Positions 60,975 through 64,000 of a DNA stretch of 64,000 nucleotides are shown here, in pieces. The notes below the pieces were generated by a model. The model was given only the letters and a program-made list of their open reading frames with translations. It was not told the origin of the DNA and ran no database searches. Source of the DNA: Gemmobacter aquaticus (GTDB lineage Bacteria > Pseudomonadota > Alphaproteobacteria > Rhodobacterales > Rhodobacteraceae). Positions within the stretch are counted from its first letter, which is position 1, and each line of letters starts with the position of its first letter. A program made the translations under genes and the position numbers. The DNA lies in assembly GCF_007859075.1 (NCBI RefSeq), contig NZ_VOAK01000011.1, positions 558,001 to 622,000 on the forward strand, given 5' to 3'.

Positions 60975-62759
60975 ATGGCCCGTGGTTCCCAAACCCTGCC
61001 CGACAGGGCGCCTTCGAAACGCGTGAAGGCGCTGGCGGGTCTGCGGCCGTTTCTTGCGCCCTATCGCGGGCTGGTTCTGGGGGCATTGGCGGCGCTGACG
61101 CTGACGGCAGGGGTCAGCCTGATCCTGCCCTTGGCCGTGCGGCGTGTGGTCGACGGGTTCAATGCCAATTCCGCGGTTCTGCTTGATCAGTATTTCGCGG
61201 GTGCCTTGTTGATCGCGGCCGTGCTCGCGCTTGGCACCGGGCTGCGCTACGCGCTGGTGACCCGTCTGGGCGAGCGCGTGGTGGCCGATATCCGCCGCGC
61301 GCTGTTTGACCGCGTGATCGGCCAGTCGCCCGCATTCTTCGAGCGGACGCTGACGGGGGAGGTGCTTTCGCGGCTGACCACCGATACCACGCTGATCCTT
61401 TCGGTCATCGGGTCCTCCGTCTCGGTTGCGCTGCGCAATGTGCTGCTGCTTCTGGGTGGGCTGGTCTTCCTGTTCCTGACCTCTGCCAAACTGACCGGGC
61501 TCGTGCTTCTGATCGTGCCTGCAGTTGTGGTGCCCATCGTTGTTCTGGGGCGGCGGCTGCGGGCGCTGTCGCGTGACAATCAGGACTGGATCGCTGCATC
61601 CTCGGGTGCCGCATCCGAGGCGCTGCAATCCGTGCAGACGGTGCAGGCCTATACGCATGAAGGGCTGACGCGAGCCGAATTCGCGCGCGTCACCGAAAAG
61701 TCCTTTGCCTCGGCCCGCGCGCGGATCACGGCCCGCGCGGTGATGACCGTAATCGTGATCTTTCTGGTCTTTGCTGGCATCGTGGGCGTGCTGTGGATCG
61801 GCGCGCGGGATGTGCGCGAAGGCAGCATGTCGCCGGGAGAGCTGGTTCAGTTCGTGATCTATGCCGTCATGGTCGCCGGATCGGTTGGTGCACTCTCCGA
61901 GATCTGGGGAGAGCTGCAGCGCGCTTCTGGGGCGACCGAACGACTGGTCGAGTTGCTGGAGACGCAGGACAGCGTGCAGGACCCCGCCCGCCCGACACCG
62001 CTGGCGCACCCGGTGCGTGGCGAAATCGGCTTTGAAGGCGTGCGCTTCAACTATCCCGCGCGGCCCGAAGTATCGGCCCTGAACGGCGTTGATCTTGAGG
62101 TCGCACCGGGCGAGACCGTCGCCTTGGTCGGGCCCTCCGGTGCAGGCAAGACCACCATCCTGCAACTGCTTTTGCGTTTTTACGATCCGCAGCAGGGGCG
62201 TGTGACCCTCGACGGGATCGACCTGCGCGACATGGCGCGCGCCGACTTCCGCAAGGCGATTGCACTTGTGCCGCAGGACCCGGTGATCTTTGCAGCCTCA
62301 GCCCGCGAGAACATCCGCTTTGGCCGTCCCGACGCCAGCGATGCCGAGGTTGAGGCCGCTGCCGAGGCTGCCGCTGCACATGACTTCATCGCCGCTTTGC
62401 CGCAGGGCTACGGCACCTTCCTGGGTGAGCGTGGCGTCATGCTCTCGGGCGGGCAGAAGCAGCGCATCGCCATCGCGCGCGCGATCTTGCGCGACGCACC
62501 GGTCTTGCTGCTGGATGAGGCAACCTCGGCGTTGGATGCCGAAAGCGAGCGGGCGGTTCAGGCGGCGGTCGAACGTCTGGCCGAGGGGCGCAGCGTGCTG
62601 GTCGTGGCGCACCGCCTGGCGACCGTCAAGCGTGCCGACCGCATTGTGGTGTTCGACCACGGCCACATCGTTGCACAGGGCACGCATGACGAACTGGTGG
62701 CCGAGGGTGGGCTTTACGCGCGCCTTGCCCGGCTACAGTTCACGGACGGTCAGGCCTGA
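60975..62759 (+). CDS. ABC exporter, fused permease and ATPase (MsbA/multidrug type)
   Basis: 594-residue half-transporter that works as a dimer. Six membrane helices occupy about residues 30-320 (starting LVLGALAALTLTAGVSLILPLAVRRVVDGF). The ATPase follows: Walker A VGPSGAGKTTILQLLLRFY, Q-loop LVPQDPVIFAAS, signature LSGGQKQRIAIARAIL, Walker B VLLLDEATSALD and switch VVAHRLATV. Substrate could be lipid, peptide or drug. AGGAGAGC precedes ATG 60975; the frame is open upstream into the divergent region but without support. Confidence 0.92.
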   Translation: MARGSQTLPDRAPSKRVKALAGLRPFLAPYRGLVLGALAALTLTAGVSLILPLAVRRVVDGFNANSAVLLDQYFAGALLIAAVLALGTGLRYALVTRLGERVVADIRRALFDRVIGQSPAFFERTLTGEVLSRLTTDTTLILSVIGSSVSVALRNVLLLLGGLVFLFLTSAKLTGLVLLIVPAVVVPIVVLGRRLRALSRDNQDWIAASSGAASEALQSVQTVQAYTHEGLTRAEFARVTEKSFASARARITARAVMTVIVIFLVFAGIVGVLWIGARDVREGSMSPGELVQFVIYAVMVAGSVGALSEIWGELQRASGATERLVELLETQDSVQDPARPTPLAHPVRGEIGFEGVRFNYPARPEVSALNGVDLEVAPGETVALVGPSGAGKTTILQLLLRFYDPQQGRVTLDGIDLRDMARADFRKAIALVPQDPVIFAASARENIRFGRPDASDAEVEAAAEAAAAHDFIAALPQGYGTFLGERGVMLSGGQKQRIAIARAILRDAPVLLLDEATSALDAESERAVQAAVERLAEGRSVLVVAHRLATVKRADRIVVFDHGHIVAQGTHDELVAEGGLYARLARLQFTDGQA

Positions 62760-62867
62760 TCGCCCCTCGACGATTTGCCGCGCAATCTTCACTGGACCGC
62801 CCCTTGTGGCCGGGTGCATGCTGGCCATGCATCACAGCCCGTGGTGCGGTTTTGACAGGAGATTTGC

Positions 62868-63320
62868 ATGGGACTTTGGTCATTCGTGAAGGATGCCGGA
62901 TCGTCGTTGTTCGGCTCTAAAGCCGAGGCGGCCGAGGCGCCGGAGGCTGCCGCCGCAAAGGAAGAGGCGCTTAAGAAAGAGGTCGAAAAGCTGGGGCTTG
63001 ATGCAAAGGATGTGTCGATCAAGGTTGATGGCGACACGGTCAAGCTTTCGGGCACAGCCGCCACGCCGGAAGAGCAGGAGAAGGTCATCCTTGCAGTGGG
63101 CAACGTCGAGGGCGTGGCCAAGGTCGAGGCGGAAATGCCCGCCGCCGCACCCGAGCCGGTTTTCCATACGGTGAAAAAGGGCGACACGCTGTCAGCCATT
63201 GCAAAGGCGACGCTGGGCAACGCCAATCGCTACCCCGAGATTTTCGAGGCCAACAAGCCCATGCTGAAACACCCCGACAAGATCTATCCCGGTCAGGTCC
63301 TGCGTATTCCGCAGAAGTAG
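62868..63320 (+). CDS. BON-LysM protein (Kbp/YgaU-like)
   Basis: 150 residues, the same size as E. coli Kbp (149), a cytoplasmic protein that binds K+ and consists of a BON and a LysM domain. The start GLWSFVKDAGSSLFG is typical, then an Ala/Glu-rich stretch, BON domain (VSIKVDGDTVKLSGTAATPEEQEKVILAVGNVEGVAKVEAEM) and LysM domain (HTVKKGDTLSAIAKATLGNANRYPEIFEANKPML...IYPGQVLRIP). No signal peptide is present, consistent with the cytoplasmic K+-sensor type. CAGGAG lies before the ATG. Confidence 0.9.
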   Translation: MGLWSFVKDAGSSLFGSKAEAAEAPEAAAAKEEALKKEVEKLGLDAKDVSIKVDGDTVKLSGTAATPEEQEKVILAVGNVEGVAKVEAEMPAAAPEPVFHTVKKGDTLSAIAKATLGNANRYPEIFEANKPMLKHPDKIYPGQVLRIPQK

Positions 63321-63323
63321 TCC

Positions 63324-63350
63324 GGCAAGGGGGCCACAAGCCCCTTTGCC
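63324..63350 (+). terminator. Terminator after the BON-LysM gene
   Basis: GGCAAGGGGGC (63324-63334) pairs with GCCCCTTTGCC (63340-63350), 11 bp with one G-U pair, loop CACAA. Confidence 0.6.
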
Positions 63351-63490
63351 CATCCTTGGGTTTTTGACGTAGCGTCGGGGCTGTCGGAACGTCACGGCAC
63401 AGGATCAGGCTTTTCTTGCGGCCCTGTCGACTTGCGGCCATTTTGGCAGCAGGGGAAGCCCGGACAGAACCGGGACAGGGAGGAATACGG

Positions 63491-64000
63491 ATGGGAAGTT
63501 TCTCGAATCTGGCCGATATCAAGGCCATCGAGGCCGAGATGCCATGGGCAGATCGCGGCGCAGCACGCAGCATGCATGAATTCCTTGGCCGGGCCGCCAA
63601 GGCACATGGCGGTCGCAGTGCGGTGTCTTTCCAGCTGACATCTGATCCCACCGACAAGGGAGAGACCCTGACCTGGGCGCAGCTCTTTGCCCGTGTGACG
63701 CAATCGGCCAATCTGTTCCGCAGCCTCGGCGTTGGTGAAAAGGACGTGGTGGCCTATGTCCTGCCCAACTCGTCCGAGACTGTGCATGTGCTTCTGGGCG
63801 GGATGGTTGCGGGCATCGTGAACCCGATCAACCCTCTGCTCGACCCCGAACAGATCGGCGCCATCCTGCGCGAGACCAAGGCCAAGGTCGTGGTGACCCT
63901 TCGCGCCTTTCCCAAGACTGATCTTTCAGCCCGCGTGGCCGAGGCGCTGACCCATGCGCCCAATGTAAAGACGGTGCTTGAGATTGATCTTCTGCGCTAT
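63491..64000 (+). CDS. Acyl-CoA synthetase, AMP-dependent (3' truncated)
   Basis: 170 residues are visible before the window ends. The N-terminal pattern SFSNLADIKAIEAEMPWADRG, then LTWAQLFARVTQSANLFRSLGVGEKDVVAYVLPNSSETVHVLLGGMVAGIVNPINPLL, is that of long/medium-chain acyl-CoA synthetases common in Rhodobacterales. The AMP-binding signature itself lies beyond the end, so substrate class is an inference. GGGAGG sits seven bases before ATG 63491. Confidence 0.85.
   Translation, partial: MGSFSNLADIKAIEAEMPWADRGAARSMHEFLGRAAKAHGGRSAVSFQLTSDPTDKGETLTWAQLFARVTQSANLFRSLGVGEKDVVAYVLPNSSETVHVLLGGMVAGIVNPINPLLDPEQIGAILRETKAKVVVTLRAFPKTDLSARVAEALTHAPNVKTVLEIDLLRY

Overview
The window is a 64 kb stretch of a high-GC alphaproteobacterial chromosome, most likely from the Rhodobacterales (Rhodobacter/Paracoccus relatives). 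Four things point there: the coxB-ctaB-small ORF-ctaG-coxC-SURF1 cluster followed by thrC and an M16 protease, the ribB-ribH-nusB string, a tRNA-His without an encoded G-1 and with A73, and the recurring post-gene element CCCCGAGGATATTT. Genes are densely packed with many 1-4 base stop/start overlaps. I see no prophage, insertion sequence, CRISPR array or plasmid function.

Layout. 1-2.75 kb: tail of a cupin regulator, then kbl-tdh (threonine to glycine plus acetyl-CoA) behind a repeated ACGGAT half-site array. 2.9-5.0 kb: ribB with a degenerate second domain, ribH, nusB. 5.0-7.3 kb: META-domain lipoprotein, an SspA-like membrane protein, a probable 6S RNA on the minus strand, a DUF2798 gene, mmcB behind a LexA box, and a DUF6324 gene. 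7.3-12.6 kb: tRNA-His, tex, an AbrB-type membrane protein, tldD. 12.6-20.6 kb: aa3 cytochrome oxidase genes, thrC, M16 protease, GNAT, and a 50-residue small ORF. 20.6-34.5 kb: FAD-dependent dehydrogenase, mtnP-apt, GNAT, EcsC-like gene, lysC-ptsP, an esterase, purD divergent from xseA, a secreted protein, alkB. 34.6-46.6 kb: lysoplasmalogenase, ftsY, yciB, metZ under a SAM-II riboswitch, folE2, trkH, a pseudoprotease with SPOR-like and peptidoglycan-binding regions, glyQ-DUF6446-glyS. 46.7-56.5 kb: a five-gene peptide ABC importer divergent from an argE-like deacetylase, a DadA-like oxidase and an M20 amidohydrolase. 56.9-60.8 kb: minus-strand run of two alpha/beta hydrolases, a threonine dehydratase-like enzyme and an MFS exporter. 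61-64 kb: ABC exporter, Kbp-like BON-LysM protein, start of an acyl-CoA synthetase.

Most genes are housekeeping, and the more interesting signals are regulatory or are degenerate enzymes: the SAM-II leader of metZ with two possible output structures; 6S RNA beside an sspA-like gene; an SOS box on mmcB; an FNR-type box between tldD and coxB; the four-copy operator-like array before kbl; threonine dehydrogenase lacking all four structural-zinc cysteines; RibB with a dead GTP cyclohydrolase II domain; a trypsin-like protein lacking its catalytic His and Ser; and a codon-usage patch inside glyS. I did not find a clearly new multi-gene system. The best candidate for an undescribed pathway is the divergent peptide-importer and N-acyl amino acid deacylation cassette at 46.7-56.5 kb.
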